DNA of 64,000 nucleotides from Neobacillus sp. FSL H8-0543 (GCF_038592905.1 NZ_CP151943.1:5158501-5222500), one strand, 5' to 3'. Positions 44,864-54,135 are shown, counted from the stretch's first letter. Translations and numbers: made by a program. The notes: generated by a model from the sequence alone, not told the origin.

Positions 44864-46135
44864 ATGAACCCACAAGTCGATCAAAAAGAAAAATCTGTAC
44901 AGGTCGAGGATATTATTATTGCCAGCCACAGGATCAAGGATGTCATTTCTCCCACTCCGCTGCAGTATAACCATTTATTATCTGAGAGGTATGGCTGTCA
45001 CATTTATTTAAAACGTGAAGATTTGCAGGCAGTCCGTTCATTTAAAATCCGAGGAGCCTATAATCGAATTAAAAAACTTACAGAAGTAGAATTAGAGAAC
45101 GGAATTATTTGTGCGAGCGCAGGAAATCATGCCCAAGGTGTAGCATACTCCTGTCACCATTTGAATATCAATGGGAAAATCTTTATGCCCACTACAACGC
45201 CAAAACAAAAAGTCAATCAAGTGAAATTTTGGGGTAAAGATAATGTTGAAATTGTATTAGTAGGCGATACCTTTGATGATGCTTATGAGATGGCTATGGA
45301 GTGTAGTCAAACTGAAAGCCGAACTTTTATCCACCCTTTTGATGACCCAGACGTCATCGCCGGTCAAGGGACGGTCGCAGTCGAATTGCTAAATGATTGC
45401 ACAGAAAAGATTGATTATCTGTTTGCAGCCATAGGCGGCGGTGGACTCCTTTCTGGTGTCGGAACGTATATGAAGCATTTTTCACCACAAACTAAACTAA
45501 TTGGTGTTGAACCTTTAGGAGCAGCGGGTATGAAGGAGTCGATTTTAAAAGGAAAAGTGACTACCTTATCCCAAATTGATCCGTTTGTCGATGGTGCCGC
45601 AGTAAAAACAGTTGGCTCTTTGAACTATAAAATTTGTAAAGAAATGGTTAATGATATTGCAGTCGTACCAGAAGGAAAGGTTTGTACAACTCTTTTATCC
45701 TTATATAATGAGAATGCGATAGTCGTTGAACCAACAGGTGCTCTATCAATTGCGGCGTTGGATCAATATACGGAAGAAATTAAAGGGAAAACTGTCGTTT
45801 GTATTGTAAGCGGCGGGAACAACGATATCGGGCGGATGCAGGAAATTAAGGAGCGCTCAAAGCTTTATGAAGGTCTCCAGCATTATTTCATTGTCCAATT
45901 TCCACAGCGACCTGGAGCCCTACGTGAGTTTCTAGATGATGTCCTCGGTCCAAATGATGATATCAGTCATTTTGAATATACGAAGAAAAACAACCGCGAA
46001 ACAGGACCTGCGCTAGTTGGAATTGAATTAAAGGATAAAGTAGACTACCAACCTCTTATACAACGGATTCAAGCTAAAGGATTTAATTATCGGGAGGTAA
46101 ATAAGGATAGTACCTTGTTCCAGATGTTGGTATAA
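44864..46135 (+). CDS. ilvA: Threonine ammonia-lyase (biosynthetic threonine deaminase)
   Basis: PLP enzyme making 2-oxobutanoate from threonine, first step of isoleucine synthesis; 423 aa. PLP lysine K61 in RSFKIRGAYN, phosphate loop GGGGLLSG, and a single C-terminal ACT-like regulatory domain (about 340-423; FPQRPGALREFL), the Bacillus-type short form rather than the two-domain E. coli form. AGGAGGAG precedes the ATG. Regulated by the upstream T-box. Confidence 0.96.
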   Translation: MNPQVDQKEKSVQVEDIIIASHRIKDVISPTPLQYNHLLSERYGCHIYLKREDLQAVRSFKIRGAYNRIKKLTEVELENGIICASAGNHAQGVAYSCHHLNINGKIFMPTTTPKQKVNQVKFWGKDNVEIVLVGDTFDDAYEMAMECSQTESRTFIHPFDDPDVIAGQGTVAVELLNDCTEKIDYLFAAIGGGGLLSGVGTYMKHFSPQTKLIGVEPLGAAGMKESILKGKVTTLSQIDPFVDGAAVKTVGSLNYKICKEMVNDIAVVPEGKVCTTLLSLYNENAIVVEPTGALSIAALDQYTEEIKGKTVVCIVSGGNNDIGRMQEIKERSKLYEGLQHYFIVQFPQRPGALREFLDDVLGPNDDISHFEYTKKNNRETGPALVGIELKDKVDYQPLIQRIQAKGFNYREVNKDSTLFQMLV

Positions 46136-46151
46136 TCGATGTTCCTTCGTT

Positions 46152-46186
46152 GAAACCGAGTGCCGTTTGGTTCTCGGTTTCTATTT
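46152..46186 (+). terminator. Terminator of ilvA
   Basis: GAAACCGAG / CTCGGTTTC stem followed by TATTTGTTT. Confidence 0.7.
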
Positions 46187-46272
46187 GTTTGATAAATCAA
46201 ACAAGTTTTGGGGACCTTACCAACTTTCATATATAATAGTAGAAAATAGTATTTTTCGGTAAGGAGGGGGAT

Positions 46273-47865
46273 ATGTTGTCAAAGACAATTTTTACAAATG
46301 GAAAGGTCTATACAATGGACCCAAAAAATCCTATAGTTGAGGCGGTAGTTGTGGAGAATGGCAGGATAGCAGATGTCGGTTCACATCATGAAATGAATCT
46401 GCAGTGGGGAGTGGCTGGTTCAAAGATTATTGATTTACAAGGGAAGATGGTTACACCTGGACTGATTGATAGCCATCTACACCTTTCAGGGGTTGCTTTC
46501 AACTTTTTGGACCTTAACTTAGCGGGTGTCAAATCAAAATCTGAAATGCTAGAAAAAATAAGAGAGAAAGCCAATACGGTTTCCCCTGGAAAGTGGTTAA
46601 TTGGTATGGGTTGGGATGAAAATCTCTTTAATGAGGGGACAATTCCAACCATTGAGGAACTGGATCATGTAGCACCGCATTGTCCAATCTATCTTAAAAG
46701 GATTTGTTATCACGCCTTTTTAGTTAACAGCAAGGCGCTTGAAATGTGTCATTACCATCCTTCCATCGAGGTTCCTAAGGGAGGAACAGTGGTGCTTGAT
46801 TCCTATACAAAAAAACCGACAGGATTGCTGCTGGAATCTGCTTCAAAGCTTATTACTGAATATATTCCTGAGAAAACCTATGAAGAGTTAAAAAGCGGAT
46901 TAGAGCTAGCAATGAACTACGCAATCAAAAAGGGATTAACATCGGTACATACAAATGACCCTGCTTATTTGGGCGGATTTGATCAAACCTATAGAATGTA
47001 TGATGAGTTAATTAATCATGAACATAAAGGCTTACGATGTAATTTGCTCATCGATTATCCCTATCTTTCACGTTTGAAAGATAGGGGAATGTGTGCAGGT
47101 TATGGCAATGAAAAATTGCAAATTGGTGCCATTAAGATTTTTGCTGATGGGGCATTTGGCCGAAGAACTGCGTTGCTGTCGGAGCCTTATCATGATGAAC
47201 CAAGTCAACTTGGTGAGGCGATGTTTGAGCAAGATGTCCTTTATTCGATGGTCAATGAAATACGAAATCAACATATGCCTATTGCCGTGCATACTATCGG
47301 TGACAAAGCGCTGGAAAATGTATTAGATATACTCGACCAGTTTCCAAAGGTGAAATATCGTGATCGCATCATCCACGTTTCTCTTATTCGACAAGAATTA
47401 CTTAAGCGTTTAGCAGACTCCAGCCGGATTGCAGATATCCAGCCAAGATTTATTGTTGGTGACTATCCATGGGTGAAAGAACGATTAGGAGATAAGAGGG
47501 AACAATATTTATATGCTTGGAAAACCTTACTTTCTTCAGGTGTTTTGTGTGCTGGCGGTTCAGATGCGCCTGTTGAACCGGTTGATCCATTGCTTGGTAT
47601 TCATGCGGCGGTTACTCGGAGAGCACCATTTGAAAACCATAATGGCTGGAATCAACAAGAAAAATTATCAATCCATGAAGCAATACAACTGTTTACCGTT
47701 GGTGGTGCCTATGCAACTAATGAAGAACAGATTAAAGGGACTATTTCGAGAGGAAAGCTAGCAGATATGACAGTCTACTCGAAAAATCTTTTCACACTCG
47801 AAGATCCAGATGAACTTTTACAAACCAACATTGACATGACAATTATCGATGGAGAAATTAAATAA
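46273..47865 (+). CDS. Amidohydrolase family 3 protein (YtcJ-like)
   Basis: 530 aa, ATG after AAGGAGGGGG. Metal ligands: DSHLHLSG, later VHTIGDKAL and GSDAPVEPVDPL, with terminal RGKLADMTVYS as in YtcJ/N-acyl-amino-acid-type amidohydrolases. Cytoplasmic, substrate unknown. Confidence 0.9.
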   Translation: MLSKTIFTNGKVYTMDPKNPIVEAVVVENGRIADVGSHHEMNLQWGVAGSKIIDLQGKMVTPGLIDSHLHLSGVAFNFLDLNLAGVKSKSEMLEKIREKANTVSPGKWLIGMGWDENLFNEGTIPTIEELDHVAPHCPIYLKRICYHAFLVNSKALEMCHYHPSIEVPKGGTVVLDSYTKKPTGLLLESASKLITEYIPEKTYEELKSGLELAMNYAIKKGLTSVHTNDPAYLGGFDQTYRMYDELINHEHKGLRCNLLIDYPYLSRLKDRGMCAGYGNEKLQIGAIKIFADGAFGRRTALLSEPYHDEPSQLGEAMFEQDVLYSMVNEIRNQHMPIAVHTIGDKALENVLDILDQFPKVKYRDRIIHVSLIRQELLKRLADSSRIADIQPRFIVGDYPWVKERLGDKREQYLYAWKTLLSSGVLCAGGSDAPVEPVDPLLGIHAAVTRRAPFENHNGWNQQEKLSIHEAIQLFTVGGAYATNEEQIKGTISRGKLADMTVYSKNLFTLEDPDELLQTNIDMTIIDGEIK

Positions 47866-47869
47866 TAAG

Positions 47870-47902
47870 AAAAGCCCCTTCTGTAATTGAACGGGCTTTT
47901 CT
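47870..47902 (+). terminator. Terminator of the amidohydrolase gene
   Basis: AAAAGCCC / GGGCTTTT stem. Confidence 0.75.
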
Positions 47903-48060
47903 TAATTATTATGAATACTAAGTTGTGAACGGTAATCTGCTACTCTTCTTTTTTTGTTAACAAAATTGTTGATAAGTACTCCTTTAGGTTTCCACTAGAG
48001 GGGATATAATTAAGTTGAAATCTTTATTATTAAAATGAGAATACTTGAGGAGGTGTAGTT

Positions 48061-48552
48061 ATGAGACGTATATCAGTACTAATAGGGTGTCTTCTTCTGC
48101 TTTTTGGATCAATAACGGTGTCAGCCGAAGAGGGGCTTATAGAAGCTAGTTATGATTACAGTGATCCAGAGTTTAAATCAATAGTAAATATGCTATCCAT
48201 GGAAGGACATGCCAATGATGACCTATCCAGCTGTAATGTAAAACAGTTGTATTATCAAGAGGTTGCGGATATGTTAAATGATGGAAAGAAGAAAGATGAA
48301 ATTCTTGACTACTATGTAAGCGAACAAGGCGTTAAAGCCTTACTCGCCCCCCCTAATGAAGGTTTTAATATTTCGCTCTGGGTTACGCCATTTTTGTTAA
48401 TATTAGCCGTTTTTATCCTAATTTTTTTCCTAATTAAAAAGTGGAAAAAGAATAATGCTAGTTTAAATCGAGATGAAGAAGATCAGGAAGACCAAGATGA
48501 TGATGATATCTACGAGTCAATGATAGAGGATGAACGGAAGAAACTAATTTAA
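48061..48552 (+). CDS. CcmH/NrfF-like membrane protein lacking the CxxC motif
   Basis: 163 aa with a signal peptide (residues 1-22), an extracytoplasmic helical domain, one transmembrane segment (about 108-126) and an acidic Asp/Glu-rich tail. The order of features, including VADMLNDGKKKDEILDYYV and PPNEGFNISLWVTPFLL, matches CcmH/NrfF apocytochrome c chaperones, but the usual LxCxxC is LSMEG here; one Cys remains in LSSCN. It cannot act as a standard thiol reductant. No other ccm gene is near. Confidence 0.65.
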   Translation: MRRISVLIGCLLLLFGSITVSAEEGLIEASYDYSDPEFKSIVNMLSMEGHANDDLSSCNVKQLYYQEVADMLNDGKKKDEILDYYVSEQGVKALLAPPNEGFNISLWVTPFLLILAVFILIFFLIKKWKKNNASLNRDEEDQEDQDDDDIYESMIEDERKKLI

Positions 48553-48570
48553 TTATTATTGTAACTATCT

Positions 48571-48602
48571 GCCCCTTCTATTTTGAAGGGGCTTTTTTTT
48601 TT
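48571..48602 (+). terminator. Terminator of the CcmH-like gene
   Basis: GCCCCTTC / GAAGGGGC stem with T10. Confidence 0.92.
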
Positions 48603-48690
48603 CCGATAAAGCCTATTGATATAGTTTTTCATCAAACTTTGTTATAATATAACTATTGTAATTTGACTATAGAATTTAGGGGTGCTTAAA

Positions 48691-49152
48691 ATGGATGATC
48701 GTTTTTTTCGTAATGCAATGGGGAAATTTGCTACTGGAATCACGGTAGTGACAACTGAGGTTAATAGTGAGCCGCATGGCATGACAGCAAATGCCTTTGT
48801 ATCTGTCTCGTTAACTCCAAAATTAGTTCTTGTATCAATAGATAAAAGAGCAAAAATATTGTCCAAAATACAAGATTCAAAAAAGTTTGCGATTAGTTTC
48901 TTATCGGCTGACCAAGAAGCAGAGTCAATGCGATTTGCTGGACAGTTAAAAGAGGATATCCCATATAGTTTTGATCGATTCGGTGAATTACCGGTAATAA
49001 AAGGTGCATTAGCTAATATGTCTTGTAATCTATATAACGAGGTTGAAGCTGGCGACCACATTCTATTTATTGGAGAAGTAACAGATTTACAGGTAAATGA
49101 AGGAGATCCGTTGTTGTATTTCGGTGGAAAGTATCGCACTTTAACAGAGTAG
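48691..49152 (+). CDS. Flavin reductase-family protein
   Basis: 153 aa, flavin reductase-like (HpaC/DIM6-NTAB) split-barrel. FATGITVVTT, HGMTANAFVSVSLTP and the terminal LLYFGGKYRTL are characteristic. ATG 48691 follows TAGGGGTG; an in-frame GTG at 48682 lies in that site. No adjacent monooxygenase, so its partner is unknown. Confidence 0.9.
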   Translation: MDDRFFRNAMGKFATGITVVTTEVNSEPHGMTANAFVSVSLTPKLVLVSIDKRAKILSKIQDSKKFAISFLSADQEAESMRFAGQLKEDIPYSFDRFGELPVIKGALANMSCNLYNEVEAGDHILFIGEVTDLQVNEGDPLLYFGGKYRTLTE

Positions 49153-49165
49153 AAAGCTCTATTTT

Positions 49166-49195
49166 AAAAAGCTGTCGCTTTTGGCAGCTTTTTTT
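49166..49195 (+). terminator. Terminator of the flavin reductase gene
   Basis: AAAAAGCTGTC / GGCAGCTTTTT with one G-U pair. Confidence 0.85.
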
Positions 49196-49245
49196 CTTGT
49201 ACTAACAGATTCCTATTGTACAATATGAATAGGAGGGATGTATTT

Positions 49246-49473
49246 TTGTATAAAAAATTAAGAATCATCTTAGGTATTCTTGTACTAATTCTTGCAGCTT
49301 TTGGATTAATCACAAAAAATTTCGTGGCACAGCCATTTATGATGTTAGGCTTAAGTGCCTTTATTTTAGTCGGCGGTTTAGACGAAATGAAAAAAGGGAA
49401 TAAACGTCGCGGAAACATAAGTATTATTGTTTCTGTCTTTGTGCTGATTATTTTACTGCAAAACTTTGTGTGA
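49246..49473 (+). CDS. Small membrane protein (DUF3953-like)
   Basis: 75 aa from a TTG at 49246 with AGGAGG 9 nt upstream; the in-frame ATG at 49216 lies before that site. Three hydrophobic segments with a charged turn (LDEMKKGNKRRGN). Resembles DUF3953 from memory; function unknown. Confidence 0.75.
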   Translation: MYKKLRIILGILVLILAAFGLITKNFVAQPFMMLGLSAFILVGGLDEMKKGNKRRGNISIIVSVFVLIILLQNFV

Positions 49474-49482
49474 ATTTATACG

Positions 49483-49514
49483 AAAAGGGAGAAATCACTT
49501 GATTTCTCCCTTTT
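49483..49514 (+). terminator. Terminator after the small membrane protein gene
   Basis: AAAAGGGAGAAATCA / TGATTTCTCCCTTTT, perfect 15-bp arms. Confidence 0.9.
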
Positions 49515-49575
49515 CATGCTGATATTCTTTTTTGGGAATAAGGTTGAATCTTTCCTTTGATTTAAAGCTAAAAGG

Positions 49576-49600
49576 GACCCCTTACTAAAAGTGAGGGGTC
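49576..49600 (-). terminator. Hairpin downstream of the HSL hydrolase gene
   Basis: GACCCCT / AGGGGTC stem extended by TACT / AGTG; T-rich on the minus strand. Confidence 0.55.
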
Positions 49601-49622
49601 TTAAATGTGAGTTTTTAGATGC

Positions 49623-50516
49623 CTATGACCCAAGGTGTCTGACAACAAAATCGCCTACTTCATCAATGGATTCCTGGGCTTCTGGTATTTGAAAAGTTTG
49701 AAATACGTGCCACATATCATCCCAGACCTTAAAGGTTACTTCAACCCCTGCAGAACGGGCACGATCAACAAGACGGGCTGAATCGCTCAAAAGAATTTCA
49801 TCATTTCCTACATGTACCAGCAGAGGAGGAAATCCCTCTAGGTCAGCATAAATAGGCGAGACAAGAGGATGACGGCGGTCCAAGTCACGAATATATAATA
49901 CCGGCGTAGCACGGCTTGCTTCTGGAGTTAACCATGGATCTGTAGCTGCTCGTGTTTCCATTGATTCTCCTGTTCCTTCCAAATCTGTCCAAGGAGAAAG
50001 CAGAACAGCTAATCCAGGCAAGGCATCGTTTTCTTCCCTTAAGGTTAAAAGTGTAGATAGAGAAAGGCCTCCGCCTGCAGAGTCGCCTCCAATGATGATT
50101 TGTTCAGGTTTGTATCCAGACGAAATAAGCCAGCGATAGCAAAGAACAGCATCTTCGATAGCAGCTGGAAATGGATGTTCCGGAGCAAGTCGGTACTCAG
50201 GAACCAACACCCGTGATGAAGTAGAACGTGACAGCTTTGCGGCCAGTGCTCTATGAGTGTTGCAATTTCCTAAAATATACGCCCCGCCGTGCAGATAAAG
50301 GAATACTCGATCTTCTACCGTATTTGGAGCGATTACCCACTCTGCGTGAATACCTTCAATTGAAGTCTGTTCAACTCTAATATCCCGGGCAATCGGGGTT
50401 AAACTAGCTAACATTTCTAAGCCTTTTCTAGATGCCTCAAGATCAAAGCCAGCAGGTTGAGAAGCCATATATGCCTTAAGATATTGTCTTACCGCAATAC
50501 TTTCTTGACTAGCCAT
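49623..50516 (-). CDS. Alpha/beta hydrolase, HSL family esterase
   Basis: 297 aa. The HGGAY oxyanion motif, GGDSAGGG nucleophile elbow, and acid/His in VGNDEILLSD and DDMWHVFQ mark the hormone-sensitive-lipase family. Cytoplasmic. GC content is visibly higher than its neighbours and several codons differ, so it may have been acquired. Confidence 0.9.
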   Translation of the reverse strand: MASQESIAVRQYLKAYMASQPAGFDLEASRKGLEMLASLTPIARDIRVEQTSIEGIHAEWVIAPNTVEDRVFLYLHGGAYILGNCNTHRALAAKLSRSTSSRVLVPEYRLAPEHPFPAAIEDAVLCYRWLISSGYKPEQIIIGGDSAGGGLSLSTLLTLREENDALPGLAVLLSPWTDLEGTGESMETRAATDPWLTPEASRATPVLYIRDLDRRHPLVSPIYADLEGFPPLLVHVGNDEILLSDSARLVDRARSAGVEVTFKVWDDMWHVFQTFQIPEAQESIDEVGDFVVRHLGS

Positions 50517-50599
50517 TTCAAATCCCTCCTAAAATAAATGTAAGCGTGTACATATATGTATTTCGCTATATATCAACAAATCCCTCCATCACAAAACAA

Positions 50600-50640
50600 A
50601 AAAAGCCCCTAGGCACTAAAAAATTGCCTGGGAGCTTATT
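50600..50640 (-). terminator. Terminator of the hypothetical gene
   Basis: On the minus strand AGCTCCCAGGCA / TGCCTAGGGGCT followed by T7. Confidence 0.8.
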
Positions 50641-50650
50641 TCAAATCCTT

Positions 50651-51052
50651 TTACCTTGGAGTTAAGGTTTTAACGGAAATAGCTGGTGAGTAGGTTGTCA
50701 CTAAACAGCCATCTAAGTGTTGTTCATTTAATAATCCTAGATTAATAGCAGATTTTATTTTCACTTCATCCGGCTTTTTTACGATTTGAATCAGGTCTGT
50801 CATTTGCAATTCCTCCAGCCGTTTGACAGTTTCCTCTTCGTTGTATTTTTCTACTTTCCGCATTTGCCTTTGCAGCTTATATCCATTCACTGTTATTTCT
50901 CCTTTATCTGTTGAACCAACAAGGTTATTAAAGTACTCATGGAAGCTATTCTTTAATAGATTTAACTCCGCTTCAATTTCTTTTTTTTTCTTATTTAATT
51001 CGTAGTAGTTAACTACCATTTCTTCTGTTATTAAGGAATCATTATTTTTCAA
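50651..51052 (-). CDS. Hypothetical protein with N-terminal coiled coil
   Basis: 133 aa. Residues 8-45 are strongly coiled-coil (YYELNKKKKEIEAELNLLK), followed by a basic stretch (KLQRQMRKVEKYNEEE) and a terminal TTYSPAISVKTLTPR. I do not recognise it; the layout recalls small phage-type accessory proteins but no phage genes are near. AGGAGGAG precedes the start. Confidence 0.7.
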   Translation of the reverse strand: MKNNDSLITEEMVVNYYELNKKKKEIEAELNLLKNSFHEYFNNLVGSTDKGEITVNGYKLQRQMRKVEKYNEEETVKRLEELQMTDLIQIVKKPDEVKIKSAINLGLLNEQHLDGCLVTTYSPAISVKTLTPR

Positions 51053-51233
51053 AAATCCTTCTCCTCCTCATCGAACGTATATTCTAATATATTTTTTTCT
51101 AAGAAGAAATATGACCGTTTTAATTCTACATTTTTTTACAATTAGTTATTTTTGGCATTTAATATTATAAATAGTATGATAGAATAATATTATTAATTTA
51201 GAAAATTCAAATTACTATTATGAGGTGAAGAGG

Positions 51234-52826
51234 ATGAATGTTCCATTAGTACTAACTCAATTTCTTGATAGAGCAGTCAAGCTATATGGTGATAAGCAAG
51301 CAGTTTATTGTGATCAAAGGATGTTTACATACAAGGAGTTAAACACTAGAGTGAATCAGCTTTCGAACGGGTTAAGGGAGTTAGGAGTTGAAAAAGGGGA
51401 CCGTGTTGCCTATTTGGCTCCAAATACAGTAGAAATGCTTGAAGGGTTTTATGGAGTTTTTCAATTGGGTGCAATCATGGTTCCGCTCAATATTCGTTTA
51501 ATTCCAGAAGATTATTTATTCATTTTAAATCATAGTGAATCGAAGGTACTATTCGTTGATCAGGACATCTATCATTTAATCAAGCCGATAATAGAGAAAC
51601 TTACAACGGTTGAGCATATTATTGTTCAATACAAAAACGCAGATACTATTGAAATTGATTATGACGAGTGGTTAGCAAGTCAGTCCAAAGCTGCATTTGA
51701 CCGTGCGGAATTGGAAGAAAATGATGTTAGCAGTCTGCTTTATACAAGTGGTACGACAGGGAATCCAAAGGGAGTGATGTTGACACACCGCAATAATTAT
51801 TTACATGCTCTAACCACCATGCATCATTTACGAGTCAATGATCGTGATGTCTATCTGCATGTGCTTCCAATGTTTCATGTGAATGGCTGGGGGTCACCTT
51901 TCTATTATACTGCTAATGGAGCCACTCATATTTGTTTGAAAAAGGCGACACCAGAGTCAATTTTTAAGGCTATACAAGACCATAAGGTATCAGTCCTGCA
52001 TATGGCACCTACAGTGCTAAATTCACTATTGCAGTATTACGAAAAAAACAAACCTGTAATTGAACAAGATGTACGCGTTGTTATTGCTGGTTCAGCACCA
52101 CCGCCAGCGTTTGTTACTCGGGTTGAAAAAGAACTGGGCTGGGAGTTTATCCAGGTTTACGGCATGACAGAGTCTAGTCCGCTGAGCTTAGTTTCTGCAA
52201 TTCGTTCACAGTTAGTACATTTAACACCGGAAGAGCAGTCAAGAATAAAGGCTAAAGCTGGTTACCCGATGATTGGCAGTGAGGTTAGAGTTGTCAACGA
52301 GAATGGTGAAGAAGTAGTCCATGATGATATCCAAATTGGCGAGGTTGTGGTCAGAAGTCATGGTGTCATGTTAGGTTATTGGAAAAATCCAGAAGAGACC
52401 ATGCAGACTCTTCGCAATGGCTGGCTACATACTGGTGATATGGGAACAGTTGATGAGTATGGCCATATTGATATTGTTGACAGGATGAAGGATATTATTA
52501 TCAGCGGCGGGGAGAACATTTCTTCGATAGAAGTGGAGGGTGCATTGTATGAGCATCCTGCTATTCTTGAAGCGGCAGTTATTGCTGTACCACATGAAAA
52601 GTGGGGAGAAACACCTCATGCCTATGTTGTTCTAAAAGAAAATGAAAAGCTAGGTGAAGAGGATATCATTAGGTACTCCAGGGAAACATTAGCTCATTTT
52701 AAAGCGGTAACAGGGGTTACGTTCGTAAATGAGCTCCCAAAAACGGCTTCAGGGAAAATACAAAAGGTTCATCTCCGCAATGAATACTGGAGTAAAAAAG
52801 GAAAAAGCGGAAGAAAGGTGAATTAA
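51234..52826 (+). CDS. Long-chain fatty acid-CoA ligase-like protein
   Basis: AMP-forming acyl-CoA ligase, 530 aa from ATG 51234 (an in-frame GTG at 51225 is inside the ribosome site). YTSGTTGNPKG, YGMTESSP, GWLHTGD, DRMKDIIISGGENISS and catalytic Lys in PKTASGKIQK are intact. Second enzyme of this class in the window, sharing only family-level similarity with the one at 6960. Confidence 0.92.
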   Translation: MNVPLVLTQFLDRAVKLYGDKQAVYCDQRMFTYKELNTRVNQLSNGLRELGVEKGDRVAYLAPNTVEMLEGFYGVFQLGAIMVPLNIRLIPEDYLFILNHSESKVLFVDQDIYHLIKPIIEKLTTVEHIIVQYKNADTIEIDYDEWLASQSKAAFDRAELEENDVSSLLYTSGTTGNPKGVMLTHRNNYLHALTTMHHLRVNDRDVYLHVLPMFHVNGWGSPFYYTANGATHICLKKATPESIFKAIQDHKVSVLHMAPTVLNSLLQYYEKNKPVIEQDVRVVIAGSAPPPAFVTRVEKELGWEFIQVYGMTESSPLSLVSAIRSQLVHLTPEEQSRIKAKAGYPMIGSEVRVVNENGEEVVHDDIQIGEVVVRSHGVMLGYWKNPEETMQTLRNGWLHTGDMGTVDEYGHIDIVDRMKDIIISGGENISSIEVEGALYEHPAILEAAVIAVPHEKWGETPHAYVVLKENEKLGEEDIIRYSRETLAHFKAVTGVTFVNELPKTASGKIQKVHLRNEYWSKKGKSGRKVN

Positions 52827-52872
52827 ATTAATTAAAAGTGGGATACAAGCTCGCTCTTTATCAATATTTATA

Positions 52873-52881
52873 CATATCCTA
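52873..52881 (+). promoter_or_regulatory. Sigma-K-like -10 element
   Basis: CATATCCTA matches the sigma-K -10 consensus CATANNNTA, 31 nt before the Gly-rich gene start. No good AC -35 at the usual distance. Confidence 0.45.
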
Positions 52882-52911
52882 AATTGTATACTAAATGAAG
52901 GAGCGTGTAAT

Positions 52912-53334
52912 ATGAAGGAAAACAGACAATTTTTACCCGGTACTGGAGGTTTCGGTCATCTTCCTGGCTATGGCGGACAAGGTGGCATGGGTGGAGGCTA
53001 TTATGGACACGGAGGTATGGGCGGACATCCTGGTCATGCCGGATACGGAGGCATGGGCGGACATCCTGGTCATGCCGGATACGGCGGCATGGGCGGACAT
53101 CCTGGTCATGCCGGATACGGCGGCATGGGCGGACATCCAGGTTATGGCGGGTACGGCGGCATGGGCGGACATCCAGGTTATGGCGGGTACGGCGGCATGG
53201 GCGGATATCCTGGTCATGGCGGATACGGAGGCATGGGTGGACATTCAGGATATGGTGGACATGGCGGCATGGGCGGATATCCTGGTCATGGCGGATACGG
53301 TGGATATCCTGGTAAAAGAGACGAAAATAAGTAA
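52912..53334 (+). CDS. Gly/His/Tyr-rich repeat protein, probable spore-surface protein
   Basis: 140 aa. Residues 34-129 are eight 12-residue repeats of the type GGMGGHPGHAGY, with variants PGYGGY, YPGHGGY and HSGYGGH; the ends are basic and hydrophilic (KRDENK). No signal peptide. Such Gly/Tyr/His-rich repeat proteins are common in Bacillus spore coats, and a sigma-K-like -10 upstream supports that. The repeats keep several frames open on both strands, but only this one has AAGGAG and an ATG. Confidence 0.8.
   Translation: MKENRQFLPGTGGFGHLPGYGGQGGMGGGYYGHGGMGGHPGHAGYGGMGGHPGHAGYGGMGGHPGHAGYGGMGGHPGYGGYGGMGGHPGYGGYGGMGGYPGHGGYGGMGGHSGYGGHGGMGGYPGHGGYGGYPGKRDENK
53011..53298 (+). repeat. 36-bp coding tandem repeats
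   Basis: Eight tandem 36-bp units (GGCGGCATGGGCGGACATCC-type) encoding the 12-residue repeat. Copies 2-3 and 4-5 are nearly identical, showing recent duplication or slippage. Higher GC than the flanks. Confidence 0.9.
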
Positions 53335-53344
53335 TTCGAGATAC

Positions 53345-53377
53345 AAAAAATGGACAATTCCTATTGTCCATTTTTTT
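53345..53377 (+). terminator. Terminator of the Gly-rich gene
   Basis: AAAAAATGGACAAT / ATTGTCCATTTTTTT with a 4-nt loop. Confidence 0.9.
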
Positions 53378-53415
53378 CCTGTTTGTGTTCATGTTCTAGA
53401 TTAAGTTATTGACTT

Positions 53416-54033
53416 TCACTTAGATAAAAGTTGGTCCAGATGTTTCATGATAGCGTCCTTATTACCAGAAATATTAGCTTCCCTAAGTTGATCGTTTTCC
53501 AATTTTTTTAAGGATTTTGTAAGTACTTCCTGTTCAAGTGTTTGAGGAATTACCACAACGCCATCAGCATCACCGACCAAAATGTCCCCAGGTTGTACCG
53601 GTACACCGCCGCAGGATATTGGTATATTAACTTCACCAACCCCAGCTTTCCCGCTTGCAGCAACAGTAGTCCCTCTTGAGAAAACTGGAAAATTCAACTC
53701 TTTTATCCCAACAATATCTCGAATCACTCCGTCGACTACAATCCCGCCAACCCCAAGCGTTTGCGCCATCCCGACGACGAAATCTCCTGCGATGGCCCGA
53801 TATTGATCTCCTTTAGCATCGACTACTAAAATATCACCAGGTTTTGAGTCGCGAATGGCTTTTAAAACAGCTAAATTATCACCGACTGGGACTTTTACCG
53901 TAACTGCACGTCCTGCAAACTTGTATGCTTCTTTAAGGGGTTTAATAGCTGGGTGCACATTATTTAGACCTTCCATGGCATCAGAAATACAGGTTGTTGG
54001 AATATTGCGAAATTTATCAACGGTATTCTCCAT
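53416..54033 (-). CDS. RraA-family / HMG-aldolase-like protein
   Basis: 205 aa. GDILVVD, GGIVVDGVIRD (Arg and Asp of the HMG/CHA aldolase site) and DILVGDADGVVVIP are present. Bacillus members are usually aldolases or oxaloacetate decarboxylases rather than RNase E regulators. Substrate unknown. Confidence 0.88.
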   Translation of the reverse strand: MENTVDKFRNIPTTCISDAMEGLNNVHPAIKPLKEAYKFAGRAVTVKVPVGDNLAVLKAIRDSKPGDILVVDAKGDQYRAIAGDFVVGMAQTLGVGGIVVDGVIRDIVGIKELNFPVFSRGTTVAASGKAGVGEVNIPISCGGVPVQPGDILVGDADGVVVIPQTLEQEVLTKSLKKLENDQLREANISGNKDAIMKHLDQLLSK

Positions 54034-54096
54034 TAAAAATTCTCCTCTCCATAATTGAAAACTTTACTTTTATTATACATTGGTTTAAATGAAATT

Positions 54097-54135
54097 AAAA
54101 AGAGAGCTTAGAAGTAATTTCCTATGCGCTCTTTT
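54097..54135. other. Orphan hairpin in the rraA-like/terD gap
   Basis: AAAAGAGAGC / GCGCTCTTTT stem with A- and T-runs on either side, lying upstream of both flanking genes, so it terminates neither. The rest of the 371-nt gap shows no gene; it presumably holds both promoters. The hairpin may end a short antisense or lost transcript. Confidence 0.4.

Noticed and set aside
53011..53298. CRISPR-like regular repeats
   Set aside because: Units are contiguous 36-bp coding repeats with no variable spacers, and no cas genes are present.
52933..53404. Several long overlapping ORFs on both strands over the Gly-rich gene
   Set aside because: They arise because the 36-bp repeat unit has no stop in those frames; none has a suitable ribosome site, and the frame at 52912 has one.
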